Below are positions 36,483 through 45,461 of a stretch of DNA of 64,000 bases, in pieces (positions within the stretch are counted from its first letter, which is position 1; each line of letters opens with the position of its first letter). The notes beneath the pieces were generated by a model. It was not told where the DNA came from. It saw only the letters and a program-made list of their open reading frames with translations, and did not search any database. This DNA comes from Streptomyces sp. TRM70350 (lineage in GTDB: Bacteria > Actinomycetota > Actinomycetes > Streptomycetales > Streptomycetaceae). Location: contig NZ_JAHUXH010000011.1 of NCBI RefSeq assembly GCF_019219825.1, positions 62,001 to 126,000 of the forward strand. The letters are read 5' to 3'. Both the position numbers and the translations under genes were made by a program.

Positions 36483-37412
36483 ATGGCACTTCGATCACGC
36501 ACACGCGCAGCATCCGTAACGAGCGGACCCGGCCGCGGACCCGCCTCCGACGGCCGTACGGCACACCGCCATCGCCGCCCTCCAGCCCTCGGCCGGGCCC
36601 GGCACCGGCATGCCTCGGCAGAGGAACTCCGGCGCCGTGCGGAGGTGCTCTTCGGCGAACGCGCCGAGGAGTGGCGGGAGTCGGGAGCGGGGCCACCGGA
36701 TGACGCCGGTGCGGAAGAGCCGGCAGTCGCACCCGACGGTGCGGGCGGTCGGCGGGAGCGGGCCGCGCTGGCTGTGCGGGAGCGGATGCCGGTCTGGTTG
36801 CAGACGCGGTGCGGCCTGGAGCGGAGGAGCGTGGTGGTGCTCACCGTGCTGCTCGTCGTTGTCGCGGGCTTCGCCGTGCAGCACTTCTGGGCCGGGCGGA
36901 CCCAGTCCGTGCAGGCACCCGAGGTGGTCCGGGCGGCGGCGCCGTTGGACGAGCAGGAGGGCGAGCCGGTGGCCGAGATCGTGGTGGACGTCAGTGGCAA
37001 GGTGCGCGAGCCCGGCATTCACCGTCTCCCGGCCGGATCGCGGGTCGCCGACGCGCTGAAGGCGGCTGGTGGAGTGCGGCCGGGCACGAACATCGACGGT
37101 CTGAACCGGGCCCGGTTCCTGGTGGACGGGGAGCAGGTGGTCGTCGGGGGTCCCGCGCCCGCCGCCGTCCCGGCTCCGCCCGGGGGAGCCCCGGCGGGCG
37201 GCGCGGGTGGCGCGCCCGCAGCCCCCGTCTCCCTGAGCACCGCGACGGTCGAGCAACTCGACACCCTCCCCGGCGTCGGCCCCGTGCTGGCGCAGCACAT
37301 CATCGACTACCGCACCCGGCACGGCGGTTTCCGCTCGGTGGACGAGCTGCGGGAGGTCAACGGCATCGGCGAGCGGCGCTTCGCCGATCTGCGGAATCTC
37401 GTACGGCCATGA
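36483..37412 (+). CDS. comEA: ComEA family DNA-binding protein
   Basis: 309 residues. A long charged cytosolic N-terminus, a TM helix (VVVLTVLLVVVAGFAVQHFW, ~118-137), an SLBB domain (EIVVDVSGKVREPGIHRLP), a Gly/Ala/Pro linker, and a C-terminal helix-hairpin-helix pair (LDTLPGVGPVLAQHIIDYR, LREVNGIGERRFADLRNLV) that binds double-stranded DNA outside the cell. The ATG overlaps comEC's start with its own stop by 4 nt. CATCCT 6 nt before ATG hints at leaderless initiation. Confidence 0.93.
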   Translation: MALRSRTRAASVTSGPGRGPASDGRTAHRHRRPPALGRARHRHASAEELRRRAEVLFGERAEEWRESGAGPPDDAGAEEPAVAPDGAGGRRERAALAVRERMPVWLQTRCGLERRSVVVLTVLLVVVAGFAVQHFWAGRTQSVQAPEVVRAAAPLDEQEGEPVAEIVVDVSGKVREPGIHRLPAGSRVADALKAAGGVRPGTNIDGLNRARFLVDGEQVVVGGPAPAAVPAPPGGAPAGGAGGAPAAPVSLSTATVEQLDTLPGVGPVLAQHIIDYRTRHGGFRSVDELREVNGIGERRFADLRNLVRP

Positions 37413-39907
37413 GGAGCTCCCAGGACGCCTCGCCCTCGGGCGCGCGCCGCGCCGTGCACATGACTTCCGGGAGCCGCCTCGGAGCCGCCCATCCGAGGCA
37501 GGAAGGACCGACGGACCTCCGGCTCGTACCCCCCGCCCTGGCCGCCTGGGCGACGGCGGCGCTGGCGCTGGACGCCTCGCCGGGGCTGCTGACCGGCGCG
37601 GTCGTGGTCTGCCTGGTCGTGGGGTGCGGGCTGCTGCTCGGTCCTGTTCGCGCGGCAGTGGGCGCCGGGTCGCGTGCCGCGGTCGCCGCCGTGCTGCTCT
37701 GCGTCGCGGCGGCCGCCGCCTCGGCCGGGCTGCACGGGGCCGATCTGCGGCGGGGGCCGGTGCCGGGGCTGGCGGGGCGGTTCGCCACGGTGACCGCCGA
37801 AGTGCAGGTCACCGCCGACCCCCGGCTCACGCGCCCACGGGTCACCGGGAACCGTTCGGCGCCGGTCTCCGTGCTGGCGAAGGGGGAGGTGCGGAGCGTC
37901 GAGGAGGCGTCCGGGGCGAAGGCCGTGACGCGGACACCCGTGCTGGTGATCGTCGACACGGGGGCGGCCGGGCGACGGGAGTGGCTCGACCTGCTGCCCT
38001 CCACCCGGGTCACGGTGACCGGGCGGCTCGCGCCCCCGATGGTGGGCGGGGACCGGATCGCGGCCGTGCTGCGGGTGCGGGACCGGGCGGGACCGGAGGT
38101 GGTGGGGGAGCCGTCGCGGGCGCAGCGGTTCGCCGGGCGGTTACGGGCGGGCCTGCGAGAGGCCACCGACGGGCTGCCGGCGGACGCGCGGGCGTTGCTG
38201 CCGGGGCTGGTCGTCGGGGACACCTCGCGGATCACGCCGGACCTGGACGAGGCCTTCAGGGAGACCGACCTCGCCCATACGCTGGCCGTGTCGGGCAGCA
38301 ACCTCACGATCGTCCTCGCCCTGCTGCTGGGGCCGCCGGGCCTGGCGCAGCGCAGTGAGCGGCGTGGCCTGGCACCCCGGATCGGCATCTCGCTGCGGAC
38401 GACGGCGGTGCTCGGCGGAGCGCTCACGCTGGCGTTCGTGGTCGTGTGCAGACCCGACCCGAGCGTGCTGCGGGCCGCGGCCTGCGGTGCCGTCGCGCTG
38501 CTGGCCCTCGCGACCGGGCGGCGGAAGTCGCTGATCCCGGCGCTGGCGACGGCGGTACTGCTGCTGGTGCTCTACGACCCGTGGCTGGCCCGCAGTTACG
38601 GCTTCCTGCTCTCCGTCCTGGCCACGGGGTCGCTGCTCACCCTCGCGCCCCGCTGGAGCGGCGCCTTGCGCAGGCGCGGGGTGCCGCCGCGGCTGGCGGA
38701 GGCGCTGGCCGCGGCGGGGGCGGCGCAGGCGCTGTGTGCGCCGGTGGTGGCGGTGCTGTCGGCGCGGGTGAGTCTGGTGGCGGTGCCCTGCAATCTGCTC
38801 GTGGAGTTCGCGGTCGCGCCGGCCACCGTGCTGGGCTTCGCGGCGCTGGCGGTGGCTCCGGTGGCGATGCCGGTGGCCAAGGGGCTGGCGTGGTACGCGG
38901 GTTGGCCGGCCGGGTGGATCGCGCGGGTCGCCCGGACCGGGGCGGCGCTGCCCGGTGCCGGGGTGGACTGGCCGGGCGGCTGGGGCGGTGCGGCCCTGCT
39001 CGCCCTCGTCACGGTGGTCGTCGTGGTCGCCGGCCGGCGGCTGCTGCGGCATCCGTGGCTGTGCGCGGGCTGCGGGGTGCTGCTGGTGCTGGCGGTGGTG
39101 CAGCCGCCGCCGCTGGCCAGAGTCGTCACGGGCTGGCCGCCGCCGGGGTGGCGGCTGGCGATGTGCGATGTGGGACAGGGCGACGCGACCGTGCTGGCGG
39201 CGGGCGCGGGCACGGGGGTCGTCGTGGACGCCGGACCGGACCCGAAGCTGGTCGACCGGTGCCTGCGCAACCTCGGCGTCACCCGCATCCCGCTGGTGGT
39301 CCTCACCCACTTCCACGCCGACCATGTGGCCGGGCTGCCCGGGGTACTGCGGGGGCGTGCGGTGGGGGCGATCGAGACGACCGGGTTCGAAGAGCCGGTG
39401 GACCAGGCGGAGTTCGTCCGCAGAGAGGCGGCCGCCCGGGGTATTCCGGTGACGCGTGCTCTGGCCGGGGAGCAGCGCCGCACCGGGGACCTGACCTGGC
39501 AGGTCCTGTGGCCGCCGCCCAGACCGGTACCGGCGCCGGAGGGCCCGAACGACGCCAGCGTCGCGATGCTCGTACGCTCGGCGGGCCTGCGGATGCTGCT
39601 GCTCGGGGACCTGGAACCCCCGGCCCAGCAGGCCCTGTTGCGGACACCGGCGGCCGCGCTGGTGGGGAGCGTGGACGTGCTGAAAGTGGCCCATCACGGC
39701 TCCGCCTACCAGGACCTGGAGTTGATACGCCGGGCCGCGCCGCGGCTGGCGCTGATCTCCTGCGGTGCGGACAACCCGTACGGCCACCCGGCCCCCAGTA
39801 CGGTCGCGGCGCTGCGGGACGGGGGCGCGAGGGTGCTGCGGACGGATGTGGACGGGGCGCTGGCTGTCGTCGGTGCGGGTGGGGGCTTGCGCGTGGCGCG
39901 AGACTGA
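37409..39907 (+). CDS. comEC: ComEC/Rec2 DNA-uptake channel protein
   Basis: 832 residues in a 4-nt overlap (ATGA) with comEA. N-terminal OB-like/DUF4131 region, then the competence membrane domain (LAHTLAVSGSNLTIVLALLL is the family signature), several TM helices, and a C-terminal metallo-beta-lactamase domain (VGQGDATVLAAGAG, LTHFHADHVAGLPG, VAHHGSAYQD). The MBL part is thought to degrade the non-transported strand. Together with ComEA the uptake core is intact; natural competence in Streptomyces is not generally established. Confidence 0.94.
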   Translation: MRSSQDASPSGARRAVHMTSGSRLGAAHPRQEGPTDLRLVPPALAAWATAALALDASPGLLTGAVVVCLVVGCGLLLGPVRAAVGAGSRAAVAAVLLCVAAAAASAGLHGADLRRGPVPGLAGRFATVTAEVQVTADPRLTRPRVTGNRSAPVSVLAKGEVRSVEEASGAKAVTRTPVLVIVDTGAAGRREWLDLLPSTRVTVTGRLAPPMVGGDRIAAVLRVRDRAGPEVVGEPSRAQRFAGRLRAGLREATDGLPADARALLPGLVVGDTSRITPDLDEAFRETDLAHTLAVSGSNLTIVLALLLGPPGLAQRSERRGLAPRIGISLRTTAVLGGALTLAFVVVCRPDPSVLRAAACGAVALLALATGRRKSLIPALATAVLLLVLYDPWLARSYGFLLSVLATGSLLTLAPRWSGALRRRGVPPRLAEALAAAGAAQALCAPVVAVLSARVSLVAVPCNLLVEFAVAPATVLGFAALAVAPVAMPVAKGLAWYAGWPAGWIARVARTGAALPGAGVDWPGGWGGAALLALVTVVVVVAGRRLLRHPWLCAGCGVLLVLAVVQPPPLARVVTGWPPPGWRLAMCDVGQGDATVLAAGAGTGVVVDAGPDPKLVDRCLRNLGVTRIPLVVLTHFHADHVAGLPGVLRGRAVGAIETTGFEEPVDQAEFVRREAAARGIPVTRALAGEQRRTGDLTWQVLWPPPRPVPAPEGPNDASVAMLVRSAGLRMLLLGDLEPPAQQALLRTPAAALVGSVDVLKVAHHGSAYQDLELIRRAAPRLALISCGADNPYGHPAPSTVAALRDGGARVLRTDVDGALAVVGAGGGLRVARD

Positions 39908-39911
39908 AGGC

Positions 39912-40763
39912 ATGAACTCCGCACAGGTTGACGCCTACCTCCGCCGCCTGGGAGTCGCGCACCCGGCGTGGCCCACCATCGACGTCCTGCGTGACCTGCA
40001 GCTGCACCATCTGCAGGCGGTCCCCTTCGAGAACCTGTCGATCCACCTCGGCGAGGAGATCGTGCTGGAGGAGAAGCGGCTGCTGGACAAGGTGGTGGGG
40101 GCGCGGCGCGGCGGGTTCTGCTACGAACTGAACGGGGCCTTCGGCGCCCTGCTCGTCGCGCTGGGATACGACGTCTCGCTGCTGGCGGCGCGGGTGTACG
40201 GGGAGGGCGGGCGGCTCGGTGTCCCGTACGACCACCTGGCGCTGCGGGTGCGGACGGTGGACGCGGGGGAGTGGCTGGCCGACGTCGGCTTCGGCGCGTT
40301 CAGCCACGGTCCGCTGGCCTTCGAGGAGCGGCGCGAACAGATGGATCCCGGCGGTGTGTTCCGGATCGCCGAGGCAGGGCCGGACGCGGCGGGCATGCGG
40401 GGTGCTCCCGCGGCCGGGGGCGGCGCCGGGGCTCCCGACCTGGATGTGGTCAGGGACGGCAGGCCGGTGTACCGGCTGGAGCTGCGGCCGCGGGTGCTCG
40501 GGGACTTCGTGACCGGGGCCTGGTGGCACAGCACCTCCCCGGAGTCGCACTTCGTGCAGTCGCTGGTGTGCTCCCGGCTCACGGAGGACGGCGGGCGGAT
40601 CACGCTCAGCGGGCGGCGGCTGAAGACGACGGCCGCCGACGGGACGCGGGACGAGCGGGAGCTGGGGGCGGACGAGGAGGTGCTGGAGGTGTACCGGGAG
40701 CGGTTCGGGATCGAGCTGGACCGGGTGCCGGTCGTGCGGGGGAGCGATGGTGGTGCGGGCTGA
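39912..40763 (+). CDS. nat: Arylamine N-acetyltransferase
   Basis: 283 residues, 4 bp after comEC. Catalytic triad: Cys in RRGGFCYELN (~residue 74), His in VPYDHLAL, Asp in LADVGFGAF. Acetyl-CoA-dependent transfer to arylamines or hydrazines; in actinomycetes related enzymes also close amide bonds in natural products. The Gly/Ala insert near residues 155-175 (APAAGGGAGAP) is unusual. The 3' end overlaps the next reading frame only if the longer start of that gene is used. Confidence 0.93.
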   Translation: MNSAQVDAYLRRLGVAHPAWPTIDVLRDLQLHHLQAVPFENLSIHLGEEIVLEEKRLLDKVVGARRGGFCYELNGAFGALLVALGYDVSLLAARVYGEGGRLGVPYDHLALRVRTVDAGEWLADVGFGAFSHGPLAFEERREQMDPGGVFRIAEAGPDAAGMRGAPAAGGGAGAPDLDVVRDGRPVYRLELRPRVLGDFVTGAWWHSTSPESHFVQSLVCSRLTEDGGRITLSGRRLKTTAADGTRDERELGADEEVLEVYRERFGIELDRVPVVRGSDGGAG

Positions 40764-40806
40764 CCTGCTTGTTCGCGGGCTCGGGCGGTGCCGGAAAATG
40801 GGCGCC

Positions 40807-41052
40807 GTGAGTGATGTGCGACATGTGCTGGTGCTGCCCGACCGTGATGCCGCGGAGGAGGTGGCGGAGGCGCTCGGGGACCGGTTCGGGCTGCGCGAGG
40901 AGCCGCAGCTGGTGCGGGACGCGCTGGCCGGTGAGGACGACGCCGAGGACGCGCAGTGGCTGGTGGTACTGCGGGACGGCGACGGGCGGCTGGATGCGGG
41001 GGAGCTGGACGAGTTCGTGGCGGAGTGGGAGGGATGGCGGGAGGACCCGTAG
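40807..41052 (+). CDS. Small acidic protein, 81 aa
   Basis: Starts at GTG 40807 (ATG 40798 is possible). Mixed alpha/beta: VRHVLVLPDRDAAEEVAEAL, QWLVVLRDGDGRLDAGELDE, ending WEGWREDP. The DGDGRLDAGELDEF stretch looks like an EF-hand loop, but a single one is weak evidence for calcium binding. Conserved-looking codon use supports it as real. Confidence 0.7.
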   Translation: MSDVRHVLVLPDRDAAEEVAEALGDRFGLREEPQLVRDALAGEDDAEDAQWLVVLRDGDGRLDAGELDEFVAEWEGWREDP

Positions 41053-41125
41053 GCCCGATGCGTCCGTGCACGCGGGCGGAGGCCTACGAGTATCAATGTC
41101 AGTGGCGCGTGGGATGCTGTGCGGG

Positions 41126-42115
41126 ATGGCCAGGAAGACTGCTCAAGACGACCCTCTCGCCCCCGTGACGCTTGCCGTGGGCCAGGAGGACCTCCTGCTC
41201 GACCGTGCCGTGCAGGAGGTGGTGGCCGCCGCCAGGGCCGCCGACGCCGACACGGACGTGCGTGACCTGACGCCGGACCAACTGCAGCCGGGCACGCTCG
41301 CGGAGTTGACCAGCCCGTCGCTGTTCGCGGAGCGCAAGGTCGTGGTCGTACGCAATGCGCAGGACCTGTCGGCCGACACGATCAAGGACGTGAAGGCGTA
41401 TCTGGGGGCGCCCGCCGAGGAGATCACGCTCGTGCTGCTGCACGCGGGCGGGGCCAAGGGCAAGGGCCTGCTGGATGCCGCGCGCAAGGCGGGGGCGCGG
41501 GAGGTGGCGTGCCCGAAGATGACCAAGCCGGCGGACCGGCTGGCGTTCGTCCGGGGCGAGTTCCGTGCGCGGGGGCGGTCGGCCACGCCGGAGGCCTGCC
41601 AGGCGCTGTGCGACGCCATCGGCAGCGATCTGCGGGAGCTGGCGTCCGCCGTGTCCCAGCTGTGCGCGGACGTCGAGAGCACCATCGACGAGGCGGTCGT
41701 CGGACGGTACTACACCGGGCGGGCCGAGGCGTCGAGCTTCACGGTCGCCGACCGGGCGGTCGAGGGGCGGGCGGCGGAGGCGCTGGAGGCGCTGCGGTGG
41801 TCGCTCGCGACCGGGGTGGCACCGGTGCTGATCACCAGCGCGCTGGCGCAGGGCGTGCGGGCGATCGGGAAGCTGTCGGCCGCGCGCGGTGGGCGGCCGG
41901 CCGATCTGGCGCGGGAGCTGGGGATGCCGCCGTGGAAGATCGACCGGGTGCGGCAGCAGATGCGGGGGTGGACGCCGGATGGGGTGGCGGTGGCGTTGCG
42001 GGCGGTCGCCGAGGCCGACGCCGGGGTCAAGGGCGGCGGGGATGACGCCGAGTACGCCCTGGAGAAGGCGGTCGTGACGATTGCGCGGGCGGCTCGGTCG
42101 CGGGGGCGGGGGTAG
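41126..42115 (+). CDS. holA: DNA polymerase III, delta subunit
   Basis: 329 residues from ATG 41126 (MARKTAQDD). Clamp-loader delta: PVTLAVGQEDLLLDRAV at the N-terminus, SPSLFAERKVVVVRNAQDL, the helical domain with LRELASAVSQLC, and C-terminal collar helices (VRAIGKLSAARGG, LGMPPWKIDRVRQQMRGW). Opens and loads the sliding clamp with gamma/tau and delta'. The comEC-holA-rpsT order is common in bacteria. Confidence 0.95.
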   Translation: MARKTAQDDPLAPVTLAVGQEDLLLDRAVQEVVAAARAADADTDVRDLTPDQLQPGTLAELTSPSLFAERKVVVVRNAQDLSADTIKDVKAYLGAPAEEITLVLLHAGGAKGKGLLDAARKAGAREVACPKMTKPADRLAFVRGEFRARGRSATPEACQALCDAIGSDLRELASAVSQLCADVESTIDEAVVGRYYTGRAEASSFTVADRAVEGRAAEALEALRWSLATGVAPVLITSALAQGVRAIGKLSAARGGRPADLARELGMPPWKIDRVRQQMRGWTPDGVAVALRAVAEADAGVKGGGDDAEYALEKAVVTIARAARSRGRG

Positions 42116-42224
42116 CGGCCACCGACCCTGCGTCGAGGTGTGACCGGCTCCTCCCCAGAGGAGAATCGTCGGTATCAGCGGTATCCGCCACATCCTCCGG
42201 TAGCACGAAAGGTGGCGATTCGGC

Positions 42225-42620
42225 ATGGCTGAGCATCCGCACGCAACTGTCGTCCGCAAAGGCTACGAGGCCTTCACGCGGGGTGACATGGATGCCCTGC
42301 GGGGACTGCTGACCGGGGACTGCACGCACCACGTTCCCGGCAGTCATCCGCTCGCGGGGGACTTCAAGGGGCAGGACGCGATCATCGACATGTACCGTCG
42401 GCTCTTCGAGGAGACCAACGGGACGATTCAGGTCGATCTGCGCACCGTCCTGGTCGACGGTCGCGGGCATGCGGTCTCCGTGCACCGCTTCCAGGCCGAT
42501 CGGAACGGCAAGCACCTCGACGAGACCGGAGCCCTCGTCTTCCGGATCGTCGGGGACAAGATGTCCGACATCGACGAGTGCATCGAGGACATCGAGGCGA
42601 GTAACGACTTCTGGTCGTGA
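42225..42620 (+). CDS. SnoaL-like/NTF2-fold protein
   Basis: 131 residues with AAAGGTGG upstream. NTF2-like pattern: VVRKGYEAFTRGDMDALRGL, DCTHHVPGSHPLAGDFKG, and GALVFRIVGDKMSDIDECIE. SnoaL-like proteins include polyketide cyclases, isomerases and stress proteins; no specific activity can be assigned. Monocistronic: a strong terminator follows. Confidence 0.85.
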   Translation: MAEHPHATVVRKGYEAFTRGDMDALRGLLTGDCTHHVPGSHPLAGDFKGQDAIIDMYRRLFEETNGTIQVDLRTVLVDGRGHAVSVHRFQADRNGKHLDETGALVFRIVGDKMSDIDECIEDIEASNDFWS

Positions 42621-42635
42621 TCAGCGGTGCGCAGG

Positions 42636-42687
42636 CCGAAGGCCCCGGCGTCCGCCCTGGGGAAGAGCGGGGCGCCGGGGCCTTCGG
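42636..42687. terminator. 15-bp perfect hairpin after the SnoaL-like gene
   Basis: CCGAAGGCCCCGGCG (42636-42650) pairs with CGCCGGGGCCTTCGG (42673-42687). Confidence 0.8.
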
Positions 42688-42836
42688 TTCAGGCTGGTGA
42701 GCCCGTACCCGCGTGGCGAACGCAGGCCGCGTACGGACTCGGGGTGCCGGTCGGGAGCGGATGAGAGAGGGCCCGCTCTGGGTCCTTCCGGCGGCTGGAT
42801 CCGGCGGGCCGGATCCGATCAGACCAGATAAGGGGT

Positions 42837-43103
42837 TCAGCCCTTGATGGACGCGACCTTCGCAGCCAGCGCCGACTTCTTGTTGGCGGCCTGGTTCTTG
42901 TGGATGACGCCCTTGGAGACGGCCTTGTCGAGCTGACGCGCGGCAGCGCGCTGGTACTCGGTGGCCTTCTCGACGTCACCCGCGGCAGCAGCCTCGCGGG
43001 CCTTGCGGATCGCGGTCTTCAGGGAGGACTTGACGGCCTTGTTGCGCAGCCGAGCCTTCTCGTTGGTCTTGATCCGCTTGATCTGGGACTTGATGTTCGC
43101 CAC
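42837..43103 (-). CDS. rpsT: 30S ribosomal protein S20
   Basis: 88 residues, GTG start. Lys/Arg/Ala-rich helical protein (MANIKSQIKRIKTNEKAR, GVIHKNQAANKKSALAAKV) that binds 16S rRNA in the body of the small subunit. Divergent from lepA. Confidence 0.97.
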   Translation of the reverse strand: MANIKSQIKRIKTNEKARLRNKAVKSSLKTAIRKAREAAAAGDVEKATEYQRAAARQLDKAVSKGVIHKNQAANKKSALAAKVASIKG

Positions 43104-43332
43104 GAATGAGCCTTTTCAGGTTCAGGCACGGGGCCAGAGGGATTCCGGGTCCCGTACCAGGTGATTTCTTGAAGAAGCGCCTCGCGCTGAGAGGGCATGA
43201 GACGCAGCCACCCAGGCTACCAGCGGGGCTCCAGCTGGCCCAAACCGGTCGCCGGTCGCCGCCCGTGGGACCATGGAGGCTACGTGACGATCCGACCCGA
43301 GGCATAAGGCGCCTCAAGAGACAGGACCCTGC

Positions 43333-45201
43333 GTGCCCGCGACCCCTAACCATGTGCCCGAGCCGAGCCGTACCGACCCGGCTCTGATCCGCAATTTCTG
43401 CATCATCGCGCACATCGACCACGGCAAGTCCACGCTCGCCGACCGGATGCTCCAGCTGACCGGTGTGGTCGAGCAGCGGCAGATGCGTGCTCAGTACCTC
43501 GACCGGATGGACATCGAGCGCGAGCGCGGCATCACGATCAAGTCCCAGGCCGTGCGCCTGCCCTGGGCTCCCACCCATGACCCGGGCAACACGCACATCC
43601 TCAACATGATCGACACCCCGGGGCACGTCGACTTCACCTACGAGGTCTCGCGGTCGCTCGCCGCCTGCGAGGGGACCATCCTCCTGGTCGACGCCGCCCA
43701 GGGCATCGAGGCCCAGACCCTCGCCAACCTGTACCTGGCGATGGAGAACGACCTCACCATCATCCCCGTACTGAACAAGATCGATCTCCCGGCCGCCCAG
43801 CCGGAGAAGTTCGCCGAGGAGCTGGCCAATCTCGTCGGGTGCGAGCCGGACGACGTGCTGAAGGTCTCCGCGAAGACCGGGCTCGGGGTGGAGGCCCTGC
43901 TCGACAAGGTGGTCGCCGAGATCCCGGCGCCGGTCGGCGTCGCCGACGCCCCCGCGCGCGCCATGATCTTCGACTCCGTCTACGACTCCTACCGCGGCGT
44001 CGTGACGTATGTCCGTGTCATCGACGGGCAACTCAACAGGCGTGAGCGGATCCGGATGATGTCCACGAACGCGACGCACGAGCTGCTGGAGATCGGCGTC
44101 AACTCGCCCGAGATGCTCCCGGCGGACGGGCTCGGCGTCGGCGAGGTCGGTTACCTGATCACCGGTGTGAAGGACGTCCGGCAGTCCAAGGTCGGTGACA
44201 CCATCACCAGCCAGGCGAAGGGCGCCACCGAGCCGCTCGGCGGCTACAAGGACCCCAAGCCCATGGTCTTCTCCGGGCTGTATCCGCTGGACGGCTCCGA
44301 CTACCCGGAGCTGCGCGAGGCGCTGGACAAGCTCCAGCTCAATGATGCCGCGCTGGTGTACGAGCCGGAGACCTCCGCCGCCCTCGGCTTCGGTTTCCGT
44401 GTCGGCTTCCTCGGCCTGCTCCACCTCGACGTGGTCCGCGAGCGGCTGGAGCGCGAGTTCGGGCTCGACCTGATCGCCACCGCGCCCAATGTGGTCTACC
44501 GCGTGATCATGGAGGACGGCACCGAGCACACGGTCACCAATCCGAGCGAGTTCCCCGAGGGCAAGCTCGCCGAGGTGTACGAGCCGGTCGTACGGGCGAC
44601 GATCCTCGCGCCGACCGAGTTCATCGGCGCGATCATGGAGCTGTGCCAGACCCGGCGCGGCACCCTGCTCGGCATGGACTACCTGTCCGAGGACCGCGTC
44701 GAGATCCGCTACACCCTCCCGCTCGCCGAGATCGTCTTCGACTTCTTCGACCAGCTCAAGTCCAAGACCCGCGGTTACGCCTCGCTCGACTACGAGCCCA
44801 CCGGCGAGCAGTCCAGCTCGCTGGTCAAGGTCGACATCCTGCTGCACGGCGACAAGGTGGACGCCTTCTCGGCGATCACGCACAAGGACCAGGCGTACGC
44901 GTACGGCGTGCGGCTCGTCGCCAAGCTCAAGGAGCTGATCCCGCGGCAGAACTTCGAGGTGCCGGTGCAGGCCGCCATCGGCTCCCGGGTGATCGCCCGC
45001 GAGACCATCCGCGCCATCCGCAAGGACGTCCTCGCCAAGTGCTACGGCGGTGACATCTCGCGTAAGCGGAAGCTGCTGGAGAAGCAGAAGGAAGGCAAGA
45101 AGCGGATGAAGATGGTGGGTTCCGTGGAGGTTCCGCAGGAGGCCTTCATCGCCGTGCTGTCCAGTGATGACAGCGCGGGGCCGAGCAAGAGCAAGAAGTA
45201 A
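43333..45201 (+). CDS. lepA: Elongation factor 4 (LepA)
   Basis: 622 residues, GTG start. Translational GTPase: AHIDHGKSTLADRML (G1), DIERERGITIKSQAV (G2), DTPGHVDF (G3), NKIDLPAA (G4). Domain II and the LepA-specific C-terminal region (SVEVPQEAFIAVL) are present. Acts on the ribosome during initiation or back-translocation. Divergent from rpsT across a 229-bp spacer. Confidence 0.97.
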   Translation: MPATPNHVPEPSRTDPALIRNFCIIAHIDHGKSTLADRMLQLTGVVEQRQMRAQYLDRMDIERERGITIKSQAVRLPWAPTHDPGNTHILNMIDTPGHVDFTYEVSRSLAACEGTILLVDAAQGIEAQTLANLYLAMENDLTIIPVLNKIDLPAAQPEKFAEELANLVGCEPDDVLKVSAKTGLGVEALLDKVVAEIPAPVGVADAPARAMIFDSVYDSYRGVVTYVRVIDGQLNRRERIRMMSTNATHELLEIGVNSPEMLPADGLGVGEVGYLITGVKDVRQSKVGDTITSQAKGATEPLGGYKDPKPMVFSGLYPLDGSDYPELREALDKLQLNDAALVYEPETSAALGFGFRVGFLGLLHLDVVRERLEREFGLDLIATAPNVVYRVIMEDGTEHTVTNPSEFPEGKLAEVYEPVVRATILAPTEFIGAIMELCQTRRGTLLGMDYLSEDRVEIRYTLPLAEIVFDFFDQLKSKTRGYASLDYEPTGEQSSSLVKVDILLHGDKVDAFSAITHKDQAYAYGVRLVAKLKELIPRQNFEVPVQAAIGSRVIARETIRAIRKDVLAKCYGGDISRKRKLLEKQKEGKKRMKMVGSVEVPQEAFIAVLSSDDSAGPSKSKK

Positions 45202-45237
45202 CCGCGGTTCCAGGGGTTACTTCACAAATCATCCGCA

Positions 45238-45272
45238 ACAGGGGCCTGCCGTACCGGACGGCGGGCCCCTGT
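45238..45272 (+). terminator. lepA terminator
   Basis: ACAGGGGCCTGCCGT pairs with ACGGCGGGCCCCTGT (one G-U). Confidence 0.8.
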
Positions 45273-45365
45273 CGTGTGCATACGGCTGTCCTTCTGGAGG
45301 AAGTGACAAGGCACGGAGGCTTACGCAGTGGCCGGTCGGCCTCTACCCTGATCCCTGCTCGATAG

Positions 45366-45379
45366 TTACTCGCGAGTTA
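45366..45379. promoter_or_regulatory. Palindrome TTACTCGCGAGTTA upstream of acyl-CoA synthetase
   Basis: Perfect 10-bp core ACTCGCGAGT with near-symmetric flanks, ~85 bp before the start. Size and form suit a TetR-type operator; the protein is unknown. Confidence 0.5.
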
Positions 45380-45461
45380 AACAACGCGGGTGAAAAACTG
45401 CCGCACTGAAGGCGCTAGACGCCCTGAGCCAGCCGCACCGTCGCGGGCCCCGGAGGATGTC

